Shown here piece after piece: positions 5,410 through 10,295 of a DNA stretch of 10,295 nt. The stretch comes from Minisyncoccota bacterium (lineage in GTDB: Bacteria; Patescibacteriota; Minisyncoccia; Phycocordibacterales; UBA2100). The DNA is taken from positions 1 through 10,295 of the forward strand of contig JAGVDT010000047.1 in NCBI GenBank assembly GCA_020058565.1. Direction: 5' to 3'. Each line of letters begins with the position of its first letter. The first letter of the stretch is position 1. A program made the translations under genes and the position numbers. Below the pieces are notes generated by a model, which was given only the letters and a program-made list of their open reading frames with translations, searched no databases and had not been told where the DNA came from.

Positions 5410-5610
5410 TCAGTCGGGGAGCCTGCGATAGATCTGCTCCCCAAGTCTCGCGGTGCCGTGGACGAACTTCCGGCAGAGAAGTACTGGACGAACTACCGAT
5501 TCATCCACACCCGCTTCTGAGGCTACCGCGGATGCAAGTGCACCGCGGTTCCGACCGGGATTCTCTTCGACGTGCTTGAACGCGAGATCCAGAATCTGAC
5601 CAACTTTCAT
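5410..5610 (-). CDS. Small protein of unknown function, 66 aa
   Basis: I do not recognise this protein. It is real by context. The ATG at 5610 has an AGGA (plus-strand TCCT 5619-5622) with 8-nt spacing, a TATAAA box lies upstream (5654 to 5649), and a strong terminator lies downstream (5349-5386). The product is basic and alpha-helical in character, with no membrane segment. A helix from about residue 3 to 16 is followed by GRNRGALASAVASEAG and a second segment, VDESVVRPVLLCRKFV. The spacing loosely recalls a small winged-helix or helix-turn-helix domain, but no motif is decisive. A hairpin ACAGC/GCTGT (5627-5631/5638-5642) sits in its 5' leader. Confidence 0.65.
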   Translation of the reverse strand: MKVGQILDLAFKHVEENPGRNRGALASAVASEAGVDESVVRPVLLCRKFVHGTARLGEQIYRRLPD

Positions 5611-5648
5611 CGGCGTGATCCTTTCTACAGCACTTTAGCTGTATCCTT

Positions 5649-5654
5649 TTTATA
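5649..5654 (-). promoter_or_regulatory. -10 box of the small gene
   Basis: TATAAA on the minus strand gives a predicted start near 5642 and a leader of about 30 nt with a Shine-Dalgarno. The -35 region would overlap the rplT terminator and shows only a weak hexamer. Confidence 0.4.
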
Positions 5655-5659
5655 CAACA

Positions 5660-5689
5660 AAGCAGCCCTCCTTGGAAGGAGGGCTGCTT
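5660..5689 (-). terminator. Terminator of the infC-rpmI-rplT operon
   Basis: The 14-bp arms (5660-5673 and 5676-5689) are perfect complements, a 30-bp palindrome with TTGGAA across its centre. It begins 17 nt after the rplT stop. The following minus-strand bases (TGTTGT) are only moderately T-rich, but the stem is very stable. Confidence 0.75.
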
Positions 5690-5706
5690 AAACTTGCTAG
5701 AAAGAA

Positions 5707-6051
5707 TTACGCGAGTGACTTAACTACTCGCTCAAAGACTTCTGGGTGGTTCATGGCGAGGTCAGCGAGAGACTTCCTGTCGAGCTCGACGTTTGCCTTT
5801 TTCATAGCACCCATGAATTTAGAGTAGCTCATGCCGTGTTCGCGTACGCCGGCGTTGATGCGGAGCGTCCAGAGGTTGCGGAACTCGCGCTTTTTCGCGC
5901 GGCGGTGACGAAAAGCGTGCTGGCCGGCTTTGCGGATAGCTTCGTGTGCTACGCGCTCTTTGGATTTGCGGTCAAAGCGATAGCCTTTAGTCTGCGCCAA
6001 GATGTTTTTGCGGCGCTTGTTTTTTATGGTGCCTCGTTTTACTCGTGCCAT
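5707..6051 (-). CDS. rplT: 50S ribosomal protein bL20
   Basis: The 114-residue product is bL20, an early-assembly protein that binds domain I/II of 23S rRNA. The start MARVKRGTIKNKRRKNILAQ and the basic helix GYRFDRKSKERVAHEAIRKA are typical, as are RRAKKREFRNLWTLRINAG and YSKFMGAMKKANVELDRKSL. Length fits the family (about 115-120). ATG 6051 is the only start that keeps the conserved N-terminus; no good Shine-Dalgarno precedes it. In Firmicutes and enterobacteria, L20 represses its own operon by binding mRNA structures that mimic its rRNA site. The inverted repeats in this operon make that plausible here. Confidence 0.97.
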   Translation of the reverse strand: MARVKRGTIKNKRRKNILAQTKGYRFDRKSKERVAHEAIRKAGQHAFRHRRAKKREFRNLWTLRINAGVREHGMSYSKFMGAMKKANVELDRKSLADLAMNHPEVFERVVKSLA

Positions 6052-6094
6052 ATCTTAGAGATTCTTATGAGCGAAGCGAATTAGAAGCTCTTAG

Positions 6095-6200
6095 ACCCAG
6101 CACCACTTTTGAGTGCCAGAGGTCTATGCCACCTGTCGCTTTATTCGTAATGTTCTGAAGGTTTTTCATACTAGGTTAGTTTTCAAAAGTGGTGCTGGGT
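6095..6200 (-). repeat. 18-bp perfect inverted repeat in rpmI-rplT gap
   Basis: ACCCAGCACCACTTTTGA (6095-6112) is the exact reverse complement of 6183-6200, closing a 70-nt loop. In the mRNA the 5' arm starts 23 nt after the rpmI stop and the 3' arm ends 43 nt before the rplT ATG. It occupies most of the 172-nt gap. It could be an L20-responsive control structure or processing site. A MITE-like insert is less likely because no target-site duplication was seen. Confidence 0.7.
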
Positions 6201-6223
6201 AAGTGTCGCTACGCTCCCTTAAA

Positions 6224-6403
6224 TTACGGGAGGAAGCGGGAGCGGTCGGATGCAGACATGTTCAAAACCTTCCAGCGGCGGCGGCGCATACGGCCTTTGC
6301 CGGACTCTTTGGCGTTGAAGTGGTTATGCCCTGGGGTACGAGCAAGGATTTTGCCGTTTTTGGTTACCCGAAGGCGTTTTGTGTAGGATTTGTTGGTCTT
6401 CAT
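6224..6403 (-). CDS. rpmI: 50S ribosomal protein bL35
   Basis: A 59-residue minus-strand gene from ATG 6403 to TAA 6224-6226. The product starts MKTNKSYTKRLRVTKNGKIL, continues with ARTPGHNHFNAKESGKGRMR and ends SDRSRFLP. This is the bL35 pattern: a basic Lys/Arg-rich chain, a short N-H-F segment, and an end equivalent to AKRVKRLLPY. It is slightly shorter than the usual 64-66 residues. Its place between infC and rplT is the universal order. No convincing Shine-Dalgarno precedes the ATG; instead a GC hairpin with a T-run lies 15 nt upstream. bL35 sits near the exit region of the large subunit. Confidence 0.93.
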   Translation of the reverse strand: MKTNKSYTKRLRVTKNGKILARTPGHNHFNAKESGKGRMRRRRWKVLNMSASDRSRFLP

Positions 6404-6417
6404 ATTTCAAGAAAACT

Positions 6418-6444
6418 GGCCCCTTTTGGGCCGCAGGCACTATA
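6418..6444 (-). promoter_or_regulatory. Terminator-like hairpin and -10 box before rpmI
   Basis: In mRNA sense GGCCC (6432-6428) pairs with GGGCC (6422-6418), followed by AGTTTTCTT, which has the form of a weak intrinsic terminator or attenuator. Just before it lies TATAGT (6444 to 6439), a possible internal promoter without a clear -35. The hairpin lies 15 nt upstream of the rpmI ATG. Confidence 0.45.
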
Positions 6445-6484
6445 CACCATTATCTGCCTTTACGCTAGTCTTTGAAAGAAAAGG

Positions 6485-6570
6485 GGGAGTTCAATGCCGA
6501 TTTAGCCCGGGCTTTGGCACTGTCCGATACGTTAGCGCGTCTCGCCGCTGCCAACACCGTTAGAACTCCC
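6485..6570 (-). promoter_or_regulatory. Structured infC-rpmI spacer, candidate r-protein leader
   Basis: GGGAGTTC (6485-6492) pairs with GAACTCCC (6563-6570). Nested inside are TTGGCA (6514-6519) / TGCCAA (6549-6554) and AGCG/CGCT, giving a long branched stem. TTCTAACGG in mRNA sense (6565 to 6557) repeats the bases just before the infC start. Position and structure resemble an L20-type ribosomal leader followed by an attenuator; no covariance search could be run. Confidence 0.5.
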
Positions 6571-6605
6571 GCCAGAGTCTATATCTGGTTGATTATAGAG
6601 TAAAG

Positions 6606-7205
6606 CTACTCAGTTTCGGCAGCTGGGGCGGCGGCAGCCTTTGGAGGGGTCTTTGGCTTTTTGGAAGGGTCGCGCTCGAGGGCTACCGCGAGGCCTTTTG
6701 GGCTTTTTTGGATCTCGACGGCTATTTTGTAGCCTTCGGGGATGATGGCGAGGAAGCGTTCGAGGCGTTCTTTCAAGAAATTGAACTCCATGTATTTGTA
6801 GCGGCCCCAGAGGAAAAGGTCGACTTTGACGCGGTGGCCTTCGCGCAGCCATTCGGCGATTTTGTTGGCTTTGATGCGCATGTCGTTTTCGCTGGTGCCG
6901 ATTTTGACCTGAGCTTCTTTGGTCTCGCTCACGTGAGCGCGGCTTTTGACTTCTTTGTCTTTTTTCTTTTGCTCGTATTTAAATTTGCCGTAGTCGGCTA
7001 TTTTGCAGACCGGGGGGTTCGCGTTGGGCGAGACCTCTATGAGATCGTAGCCCATGGAGCGCGCTTTCTCGAGCGCTTCGCGAGTGGCCATAATGCCAAA
7101 ATTTTCGCCTTCCGGTCCCAGGACGCGTATTTCAGGTACGCGGATGCTTTCGTTCATGCGCACCTGCGCCTTGTCCTGCTGCGTTGTGTATTTAGTGAAA
7201 CCCAT
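6606..7205 (-). CDS. infC: Translation initiation factor IF-3
   Basis: The 199-residue product is IF-3, which binds the 30S subunit, prevents premature 50S joining and checks the start codon. The N-terminal domain runs from about residue 17 (MNESIRVPEIRVLGPEGENF) through REALEKARSMGYDLIEVSPN and PPVCKIADYGKFKYEQKKK. The C-terminal domain has VKIGTSENDMRIKANKIAEW, EGHRVKVDLFLWGR and a final strand GYKIAVEIQKSPKGLAVALE. An Ala/Pro/Lys tail of about 20 residues is appended. ATG 7205 is chosen; Met17 (7157) is possible but would leave almost nothing before the fold. The ATG directly follows the 3' arm of a 12-bp stem, so it is probably regulated at translation. Confidence 0.95.
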   Translation of the reverse strand: MGFTKYTTQQDKAQVRMNESIRVPEIRVLGPEGENFGIMATREALEKARSMGYDLIEVSPNANPPVCKIADYGKFKYEQKKKDKEVKSRAHVSETKEAQVKIGTSENDMRIKANKIAEWLREGHRVKVDLFLWGRYKYMEFNFLKERLERFLAIIPEGYKIAVEIQKSPKGLAVALERDPSKKPKTPPKAAAAPAAETE

Positions 7206-7324
7206 CCCGTTAGAAGTAGGAAGCTGGAGCTTCCAAACTAAATATTAATTTTTGTAAAAAATTTGAAGTTTTCATTTCACAAAGGAATCTCGCGAGCGTC
7301 GAAACTTCCGCAACTTCTAACGGG
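7206..7324 (-). promoter_or_regulatory. infC mRNA leader with start-site stem
   Basis: CCCGTTAGAAGT (7206-7217) and ACTTCTAACGGG (7313-7324) are perfect complements, so the 3' arm ends on the base before the infC ATG. Nested pairs are GAAGTTT/AAACTTC (7265-7271/7302-7308), the hairpin GGAAGCT/AGCTTCC (7219-7225/7228-7234) and the palindrome CTCGCGAG (7289-7296). Formation of the long stem would hide the ribosome site. Confidence 0.7.
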
Positions 7325-7330
7325 ACCCAT
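7277..7330 (-). CDS. Candidate 17-residue leader ORF upstream of infC
   Basis: ATG 7330 opens a frame reading MGPVRSCGSFDAREIPL and ending in TGA (7279-7277). It begins only 10 nt after the TATAGT box, so its mRNA leader would be 3-5 nt. Its codons 3-6 are the 5' arm of the stem that occludes infC, so a translating ribosome would open that stem. A random ORF of this length is not rare; the case rests on position alone. Confidence 0.3.
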   Translation of the reverse strand: MGPVRSCGSFDAREIPL

Positions 7331-7340
7331 TTGTCACGAG

Positions 7341-7349
7341 ACTATACCA
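7341..7349 (-). promoter_or_regulatory. Extended -10 promoter of infC-rpmI-rplT operon
   Basis: Read on the minus strand, TGG-TATAGT is an extended -10 (TGn plus TATAGT, 7349 to 7341). The hexamer 17 bp upstream (TAGGAC) is a poor -35, as expected for extended -10 promoters. Transcription should start near 7334, giving a leader of about 130 nt. Confidence 0.6.
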
Positions 7350-7400
7350 CATTGTTCATAGAAGTCCTATGCCGAGACAGTCGCAGTGAAATTAACTTGT

Positions 7401-8759
7401 TTATTCGGAATGTGGAATAGCGCCGCCAAATGGCCGGAGAGCCTGGAGAATGCCAATAAGAATTCGGCGAATATTCTCAAGAAGCGCGAACGTTGAGTTG
7501 TTGGCTAAGCCAAAAGGCTGCATCGGTGTTTTGCTTAAATCCTGCGAGACAAATGTCTGCGAGCCCACCGGCATCAATGCGTATGTGGACGAGCCACCGA
7601 GCGTGGCGGACGACGAAGCAAGTGTGCCGCCAAGTGTTGCCTTGTCGCCGAGCGCGTCGTTGAGCGCGACTGATTTACCGATAGCGGTGCCGGTTGCAGA
7701 GCCAGAGGCGGTAGTCGTGGGATTTGCGATTGCGTTTATGAGGTCGATCGCAGACGTCGACGTGCCTTTCTTTTTGTCGCCACTCGAATCCAAAAGGCCG
7801 GAAATGCTTATGCCAGATCCGATATCTGCGCCAGAGCCGGTAGAGCCAGACGATCCGGCAGACCCAGTGGTTCCAGCAGCACCAGATGTCGGAGTGGGCG
7901 ACGGCGTTGGCGGGTTGATGTAATTAAATGGATTAGAAGTCTGCTGGCTTTGCTGTGGCACGCAGGTGCCATTGAGAAGTATCATGCCTGCCTGACATTG
8001 CTGCGGCTGCGGTGGTGAGAAAAAGTTTTGCAGTCCCTGCATGAGGCCTGGAAGGCCTTGTGCAATTTGTCCGGGAGTGGTTCCTAGTCCGCCGGGGCCG
8101 GGCGTAACAGGCGTACCTTGGACACCAGCGCAGGAAGGAGTTTTCAAATTAGCGGCTTGCATATGTGGTTTATCAACTTTGTTTTCGTAAATAGGCCACG
8201 GGAAATTCACGCCGTACTCGGGATTCGCCTGAGCAAAGCTCTTGAGAGTTTCATAAGAACTGTTGCCTCCCGCGAGATTAATGTCCAATGCAGTACCTGT
8301 CTGATGGTTTGAATTGGTTGCTCCGCGTGCGGCGGCGTTTTCGCTACGGTTGCAAGTAATCGCGGCCGGGGAAAGCGGGCCGCATCTAAAAGCAGAAACA
8401 ACGACTACTGGGCCATAATTTTCCTTGTAAGCCTGCAGAAACTTTGCAGCGCATTTTGCAAAAGCTGCGTTTAAAGGTGCAATATGTGCGGCGTCAGGCG
8501 GAGCTTTTGAATTTCGCAGAGGATTAGCGATACTTAAAAGATACTGTTTTGCCTGTGCCGCTTCGGATCCTGTGGTTGGGTCCTTTGGATCCCAACACGG
8601 AATAGTATCGGGGATACCGCTTAGCCTGGCTAAATCCCTGTCTGTGATGGGAACAGTACCTGCGGTTGCGCAGGCTTCGTCTGCGGATGCGCCGAACGGG
8701 ATGATAGAAACCAACAGAATTGCACTTACAAAAATCGAGGCACTGATCCTCATGTGCAT
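7401..8759 (-). CDS. Secreted M15-type D,D-/L,D-peptidase with low-complexity tail
   Basis: The 452-residue product has a signal peptide (basic MHMRIS, hydrophobic about 7-22, likely cut after ASA at 26). It then has a peptidase M15/VanY-like domain (about 75-205), which cleaves peptidoglycan stem peptides. Zinc ligands and the catalytic acid are visible: SNHQTGTALDIN with His152 and Asp159, and VDKPHM with Asp196 and His199. VVVVSAFRCG (118-127) matches the strand before the site. Four Cys in 105-210 could form disulphides. After the domain come a short Cys-pair motif QQCQAGMILLNGTCVP (253-268), a Ser/Gly/Thr-rich stretch (about 285-395) and a C-terminal amphipathic helix ENIRRILIGILQALR (428-442). 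The tail has no recognised family. AGAGGT 5 nt upstream supports ATG 8759. The gene follows the nuclease gene by 15 nt, so it is probably co-transcribed. Confidence 0.82.
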   Translation of the reverse strand: MHMRISASIFVSAILLVSIIPFGASADEACATAGTVPITDRDLARLSGIPDTIPCWDPKDPTTGSEAAQAKQYLLSIANPLRNSKAPPDAAHIAPLNAAFAKCAAKFLQAYKENYGPVVVVSAFRCGPLSPAAITCNRSENAAARGATNSNHQTGTALDINLAGGNSSYETLKSFAQANPEYGVNFPWPIYENKVDKPHMQAANLKTPSCAGVQGTPVTPGPGGLGTTPGQIAQGLPGLMQGLQNFFSPPQPQQCQAGMILLNGTCVPQQSQQTSNPFNYINPPTPSPTPTSGAAGTTGSAGSSGSTGSGADIGSGISISGLLDSSGDKKKGTSTSAIDLINAIANPTTTASGSATGTAIGKSVALNDALGDKATLGGTLASSSATLGGSSTYALMPVGSQTFVSQDLSKTPMQPFGLANNSTFALLENIRRILIGILQALRPFGGAIPHSE

Positions 8760-8774
8760 AGTATACCTCTATTT

Positions 8775-9356
8775 TTACTCCAAATTCCCATTGCATACTC
8801 CGCTCGCCCAAAGGCCTTTTTGTTTTTCACGGGCTTCGCGCTCCGCGGATTTGAAATCATCCATGTATTTATAGGGAATATCGTAGGTGTATTCGTGGCC
8901 GTAGCCTTCGGCGATCATGTAGCGGTTTACGAGCGCCCCTTCAGGTTTGTTGGTCTCATCGGGTACGAACACGTAGGCGAGTAGGCGAGCGTATTTGTCA
9001 TACATGCCCTGTGAGGAATCAATTTCCAGACGTGCAGGCGAGCTTTCGAAGATTTCTTTCATCTTTTCAGAGGCTTCCTTGCCAAAACACTGCACGGGTT
9101 TGCGTGGATCAACCACCTCGGGCGTGTCGAGTCCGATCAGGCGTACGCGTACCGTGGAGCTGCCGACCAGTACATCTATAGTGTCGCCATCCACGACCTT
9201 GGCGACCGGATACCATTCTGAAGCGGAAATTGGGGCAGGAGCCGGGTCTCTGTCTTGAGGGGTGGGGTTTTTGACCGCGCCTGCGGTGAAAGTTCCGATA
9301 ATAGCGATCAAAAGCAATAAAAGCGCTTTCTGATTTTTCTTAGAAAATTTGGGCAC
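8775..9356 (-). CDS. Thermonuclease (SNase-like) family protein, exported or anchored
   Basis: The 193-residue product has an N-terminal hydrophobic segment (about 10-28; signal peptide or anchor), a Pro-rich linker and a staphylococcal-nuclease fold. Active-site residues match micrococcal nuclease. KVVDGDT holds the metal-binding Asp, RLIGLDTPE holds the catalytic Arg, Asp and Glu, and DKYARLLAYVFV holds the second catalytic Arg. EREAREKQKGLW is the typical C-terminal helix. It should cut DNA and RNA outside the membrane with Ca2+, and could supply nucleotides to a nucleotide-auxotrophic CPR cell; that role is inference. GTG 9356 is preferred because it lies 6 nt after TACAAT (9368 to 9363), like other leaderless starts here. 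TTG 9359, with GAGG 10 nt upstream, would add one residue. Confidence 0.88.
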   Translation of the reverse strand: MPKFSKKNQKALLLLLIAIIGTFTAGAVKNPTPQDRDPAPAPISASEWYPVAKVVDGDTIDVLVGSSTVRVRLIGLDTPEVVDPRKPVQCFGKEASEKMKEIFESSPARLEIDSSQGMYDKYARLLAYVFVPDETNKPEGALVNRYMIAEGYGHEYTYDIPYKYMDDFKSAEREAREKQKGLWASGVCNGNLE

Positions 9357-9362
9357 CAAGTC

Positions 9363-9368
9363 ATTGTA
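9363..9368 (-). promoter_or_regulatory. -10 box of nuclease-peptidase operon
   Basis: TACAAT on the minus strand lies 6 nt before GTG 9356. No good -35 is seen upstream. The nuclease and M15 genes probably share this promoter. Confidence 0.4.
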
Positions 9369-9407
9369 TCCTCACATCTCATATCTCTTATTAACGACCT
9401 TTGCGAG

Positions 9408-9449
9408 CATATACCCCTATCTTCACAGCTGTGAAGATAGGGGTATATG
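9408..9449. repeat. Perfect 42-bp palindrome
   Basis: Bases 9408-9428 are the exact reverse complement of 9429-9449, with no spacer (centre CACAG/CTGTG). It lies between the divergent nuclease and ATP-citrate-lyase-like genes. As RNA it would fold into a hairpin of up to 21 bp, but no T-tract follows on either strand. It could be an operator, a cruciform or a mobile palindromic element. Confidence 0.9.
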
Positions 9450-9527
9450 TCTTTGCCCCCGAGAAGAAACGCGCAGAAAAATAGCAGGCTCATTGTAAAT
9501 ACGGGCTTGGCGTGATAATTTCCTTTC

Positions 9528-9625
9528 AACCCTTCGACTGCGCTCAGGGCGAGCAGGCTCGGGGTAACCCTTCGACAGGCTCAGGGCGAGCAGGCTCGGG
9601 GTAACCCTTCGACGTCGCTCAGGGT
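9528..9625. repeat. Tandem CCCTTCGAC...GCTCAGGG repeats (2.6 copies)
   Basis: Two near-identical units (9528-9565, 38 bp; 9566-9602, 37 bp) and a third truncated one (9603-9625) begin AACCCTTCGAC and contain CTCAGGG; the first two end GCGAGCAGGCTCGGGGT. The core is partly palindromic (CCCT...AGGG). Similar dispersed repeats are very common in CPR genomes. A related CCCTACGCTCAGGGC is at 2651-2665. There are no unique spacers of CRISPR type. Confidence 0.85.
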
Positions 9626-9645
9626 AAGAATTTCAAGAAATTTTT

Positions 9646-10295
9646 ATGGCACGGGTAAAAATGACCGAATACAGAGCAAAAAGCCTCATTTTGGGTGAGA
9701 GGTATGGCGGTATTTCGGTACGCTCCGGGGATACGTCCAAGATCCCTGCTGGTAGCTATGTCGCTAAAGTCGATCAGGGCGTCAAAAAACGTTTCAAACA
9801 GGGGCTGGTGGTGCTCAATGCAAAGCCGAGAGAGTTGCCAAAGTTTTTCAAAGCGATGGAAGCTAAAAAGTTCACGCAATTCATCGTCGAGCCGATGTTT
9901 CCGCATGAAGCTTCTGAGGAGCAGTATTTCTCGCTCGAGCGCGTGCGCGAAGGCCTTAGACTTCTTCATGCGAAAGATGGCGGAGTAAACATTGAAGAGT
10001 ACCCAGAGCAAGTATTAAATCTGATTCTCGCTTCACGCGAAGATTGCGCGGCTGCGGCAAAAAGGACTGGCATTCCGCAGGCCTTCCTCGAAAAGGTTTA
10101 CGATGTTTTTAACGACAATTTCTTTGCGTTCCTGGAAATAAATCCGCTTGTCGTTAGAGGCGAAGAAGTGTACTTGCTCGATGCGGCAGTATTAGTGGAT
10201 TCGACGGCGCAGTTTTTCGTCAACAAATGGACCGAAAATGACATCGTGCGAACAAAAGCTCAGCACAGAAACGAGCGGGCAGTCGAGGCGCTTGC
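9646..10295 (+). CDS. ATP-citrate-lyase-like ATP-grasp protein, partial
   Basis: The frame is open from ATG 9646 to the window edge (216 complete codons, 3' end missing). The start MARVKMTEYRAKSLILG, then YVAKVDQGVKKRFKQGLVVL (38-57), QFIVEPMFPH (78-87) and FLEINPLVVRGEEVYLLDAA (162-181) follow the N-terminal, succinyl-CoA-ligase-like ATP-grasp part of ATP-citrate lyase (ACLA-type). The matching residues in animal ACLY read KPDQLIKRRGKLGLV, EPFVPH and LEINPLVV. The usual product would be acetyl-CoA plus oxaloacetate from citrate, ATP and CoA. In small CPR genomes without a TCA cycle the substrate may differ. The partner domain or subunit would lie downstream and is not visible. There is no strong Shine-Dalgarno; AAGAAA lies 5 nt upstream of the ATG. 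Confidence 0.82.
   Translation, partial: MARVKMTEYRAKSLILGERYGGISVRSGDTSKIPAGSYVAKVDQGVKKRFKQGLVVLNAKPRELPKFFKAMEAKKFTQFIVEPMFPHEASEEQYFSLERVREGLRLLHAKDGGVNIEEYPEQVLNLILASREDCAAAAKRTGIPQAFLEKVYDVFNDNFFAFLEINPLVVRGEEVYLLDAAVLVDSTAQFFVNKWTENDIVRTKAQHRNERAVEAL

Noticed and set aside
5317..5520. Plus-strand ORF after the ATP-grasp gene
   Set aside because: It reads through the minus-strand terminator and is antisense to the 66-residue gene that has its own promoter and ribosome site.
6708..7241. Long plus-strand ORF opposite infC
   Set aside because: Phe/Ala/Val-rich shadow of the Lys/Glu-rich IF-3 codons; no start signal.
7450..7923. Plus-strand ORF opposite the M15 gene tail
   Set aside because: Shadow of the Ser/Gly/Thr low-complexity region; no start signal or homology.
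9308..9529. Minus-strand 73-residue ORF with a hydrophobic start
   Set aside because: It overlaps the nuclease start out of frame and runs through the 42-bp palindrome; no family resemblance.
9528..9625. CRISPR-like array
   Set aside because: Repeats are directly adjacent with no unique spacers, vary internally, and no cas gene is present.

Overview
The window most likely comes from a Patescibacteria/CPR genome, probably a Parcubacteria-type lineage. The reasons are short compact genes, a 59-residue bL35, an infC-rpmI-rplT operon with structured gaps, a diversity-generating retroelement (DGR) with CPR-style protein sequences, dispersed CCCTTCGAC...GCTCAGGG repeats, and several genes whose start codon lies 6-8 nt after a -10 box. 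TGA acts as a normal stop. The lineage is inferred from protein and repeat resemblance; there is no rRNA to confirm it.

Region 1 (about 93-2642) is an apparently complete DGR. A target gene (181-780, +) ends in a variable repeat (VR, 666-778), followed by a 10-bp hairpin and a terminator. An adenine-rich template repeat (TR, 1106-1218) lies downstream. VR and TR differ at 16 positions, and TR has A at every one. A DGR-type reverse transcriptase follows (+). A four-helix-bundle accessory protein of the Avd family lies on the opposite strand between TR and RT, touching TR at its 3' end and overlapping the RT start at its 5' end. RT and Avd would copy TR RNA with adenine errors into the target's C-terminus.

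Region 2 (2643-5335) holds a LOG/SLOG-like nucleotide-binding protein and a membrane-anchored methyltransferase, convergent and sharing a CTAG at their stops, then an ATP-grasp ligase behind a strong terminator.

Region 3 (5336-7400, minus strand) is a small unrecognised gene and the infC-rpmI-rplT operon. Its leader and both gaps carry long inverted repeats, including one directly before the infC start codon, a candidate leader ORF and a terminator-like hairpin before rpmI. These look like autogenous control elements.

Region 4 (7401-9359, minus strand) is a thermonuclease-family protein followed 15 nt later by a secreted M15-type peptidase with a long low-complexity tail.

Region 5 (9360-10295) has a perfect 42-bp palindrome, a short array of CPR-type repeats, and the 5' part of an ATP-citrate-lyase-like ATP-grasp gene that runs off the window. 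No tRNA, rRNA, CRISPR array or insertion sequence was seen.
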